Source: Oscillospiraceae bacterium
Lineage (GTDB): Bacteria > Bacillota > Clostridia > Oscillospirales > Oscillospiraceae
Length of the DNA stretch: 6,455 nucleotides
Assembly: GCA_017501805.1 (NCBI GenBank)
Contig: JAFVWG010000078.1
Location: 1 to 6,455 of the forward strand
Direction: 5' to 3'
The translations under genes and the position numbers were made by a program. Shown piece by piece: positions 5,395 through 6,455 of this stretch (the first letter of the stretch is position 1; each line of letters begins with the position of its first letter). The notes under the pieces were generated by a model, which saw only the letters and a program-made list of their open reading frames with translations, searched no databases and had not been told where the DNA came from.

Positions 5395-6455
5395 TTACAT
5401 CTGTAAATCCAGCTTATCAAACAGTTTTTTCTGTGCACGGTGGTCGCGGTAATCGCCGGCAGCCGAGGAGATCACGCTGCGGCGCGACACGGCTAGACAC
5501 AGATAGCGGCAAAGCTGATAAATCCACGCAAACGGGCGGAGAATCTTATACCGCTGCGCCGCTTTCCAATGCACAAGCCCGTGAGACTGCAACGTGCGGA
5601 AGGACATATAGCTGTTGAGCGCGGTCGTTGCCCTGCGCGACATCGGATCCTTCGAGCGTCCGAAATTTCCCGAATCGATCAGTAGATCCAGCAGCTCTGC
5701 GCTGACCGCATCATCCCGAAAAACGCACCAAGTCTGTTCGGGGAGGTCAAACCAAAGCGCCCCCATACGCGTCAGAGAATACATGAGCGTTTCCAAACCG
5801 CAGACGTGCACCGCCTCCCGAAAGCCGTTGGTCAGGAAGGATTCGTCAACGATTCGATCGGCAAAAACAAACCAGTCAAGCACGTGCCGCAGACCGAGCC
5901 CACTCGGAAGATGCAATGCAATGTGCATCAGCATAACAAGCCCGTTTTCCAAATCCGGCAGAGTATAAAAGCGCACACCGCCGATCGTTTTCTCTACAGG
6001 TACTGCACTGTCGATCCGTCTGTCCAGCTCAAGCTGCGTTTCGTTCTTCCTGTGGGAGAAATAGCGGTGCAATTCGTAACAGACCCCATTCTTTCCGTAG
6101 GTCACGTGCCGTCTGTCGTTTGGATCGCTCATATCAGAGAAACCCGCAGACTCCATAATCGCACGAGCCTTGCAAAAGTTCTCCTCCGTATTCGGATGCA
6201 GGATCACGTCAACATCGCCCGTCTGCCGCAGCACGGGATCGCGGTAGTATGACGCAAACGACAGTCCCTTCAGCACAATCGGCGTGATCCCTTCGGCGGT
6301 CAGGAGCTTTGTCAGTTCTCCCAAGCCGTGCAGAGACTGCAGATACGCCCGTAAATGGAGAAAAAGCTTTTGTTTCCAGATTTCACGCAGCTCATCCGAA
6401 AGATTCAGATCCTTGACCATATCCTTTGGCAGAGCAAGAAGTGCCTGCGCCTCCA
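5395..6455 (-). CDS. Nucleotidyltransferase-like protein, NTP_transf_5 (PF14907) type, 5' end outside window
   Basis: This is at least 352 residues of an uncharacterised nucleotidyltransferase-fold protein. Counting from the Met at 6420, PIVLKGLSFASYYRDP (47-62) followed by GDVDVIL (68-74) is the family signature. Asp69 and Asp71 are the likely metal ligands, and YELHRYF (115-121) may supply the third acidic residue. IALHLPSGLGLRHVLDWFVF (167-186) is the conserved helical segment after the catalytic fold. The C-terminal third has no recognised domain. The frame is open to the right edge (codons for EAQALLALPKD precede the Met). AAAGG lies only 2 bases before the ATG at 6420, so that Met is probably internal and the start lies beyond 6455. 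Members of this family occur in polysaccharide, lasso-peptide and PqqD-linked loci, but no such partner is visible here. The substrate is unknown. The stop is followed by its own terminator, so the gene is not joined to nfnAB. Confidence 0.82.
   Translation of the reverse strand, partial: EAQALLALPKDMVKDLNLSDELREIWKQKLFLHLRAYLQSLHGLGELTKLLTAEGITPIVLKGLSFASYYRDPVLRQTGDVDVILHPNTEENFCKARAIMESAGFSDMSDPNDRRHVTYGKNGVCYELHRYFSHRKNETQLELDRRIDSAVPVEKTIGGVRFYTLPDLENGLVMLMHIALHLPSGLGLRHVLDWFVFADRIVDESFLTNGFREAVHVCGLETLMYSLTRMGALWFDLPEQTWCVFRDDAVSAELLDLLIDSGNFGRSKDPMSRRATTALNSYMSFRTLQSHGLVHWKAAQRYKILRPFAWIYQLCRYLCLAVSRRSVISSAAGDYRDHRAQKKLFDKLDLQM

Noticed and set aside
4440..5438. The longer 332-residue version of NfnA starting at 5438.
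   Set aside because: The extra 46 residues are not family-like and would cover the promoter, the terminator and the end of the upstream gene. A strong ribosome binding site supports the start at 5300.
1..6455. Signs of a mobile element, CRISPR array, phage or other defence system.
   Set aside because: No transposase, integrase, phage or defence gene, no short spaced repeats and no target-site duplications were seen. The only sizeable repeat is the esterase duplication. The nucleotidyltransferase-like protein is of the NTP_transf_5 type, and no toxin-antitoxin partner is visible.

Overview
The window reads as chromosomal DNA from a moderately GC-rich anaerobic Firmicute, most likely a clostridium of the Oscillospiraceae/Ruminococcaceae type. 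The grounds are strong AGGAGG / GGAGGTG ribosome binding sites, an S-layer-homology (SLH) surface protein with a Gram-positive style signal peptide, carbohydrate esterase family 2-like SGNH hydrolases, and an NfnAB-type electron-bifurcating transhydrogenase. The assignment comes from gene content and style, not from a database match.

Layout, left to right. (1) Positions 1-313, + strand: the 3' end of a ZIP-family metal transporter whose start lies outside the window. (2) Positions 389-2981, + strand: a two-gene unit with its own likely promoter. The first gene encodes a secreted SLH-anchored CE2-like esterase of 521 residues. The second, starting 13 bases after the first stop, encodes a paralogue of the CE2-like part alone (337 residues), with no signal peptide and no SLH domains. 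(3) Positions 2994-3036: a perfect 14-bp hairpin that ends this unit and sits between convergent genes. (4) Positions 5300 down to 3031, - strand: nfnA and nfnB, overlapping by 4 bases (ATGA), with a promoter just upstream. (5) Positions 5365-5387: a terminator. (6) Positions 6455 down to 5395, - strand: the 3' part of a nucleotidyltransferase-like (NTP_transf_5) protein, open to the right edge.

How the genes work together. NfnA and NfnB are the two subunits of one cytoplasmic enzyme that couples NADH plus reduced ferredoxin to NADP+ reduction, a core redox balancer of fermenting anaerobes. The two esterases probably remove acetyl groups from carbohydrate: one displayed on the cell surface, the other apparently retained in the cell. 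The ZIP transporter and nucleotidyltransferase have no evident functional link to these units.

No RNA gene, CRISPR array, insertion sequence or phage gene was seen. Every non-coding gap is under 100 bases. The most interesting item is the tandem CE2 pair: a surface and an apparently non-secreted copy from an internal duplication, both lacking the usual Asp of the catalytic triad. I found no convincing evidence of a wholly new biological system.
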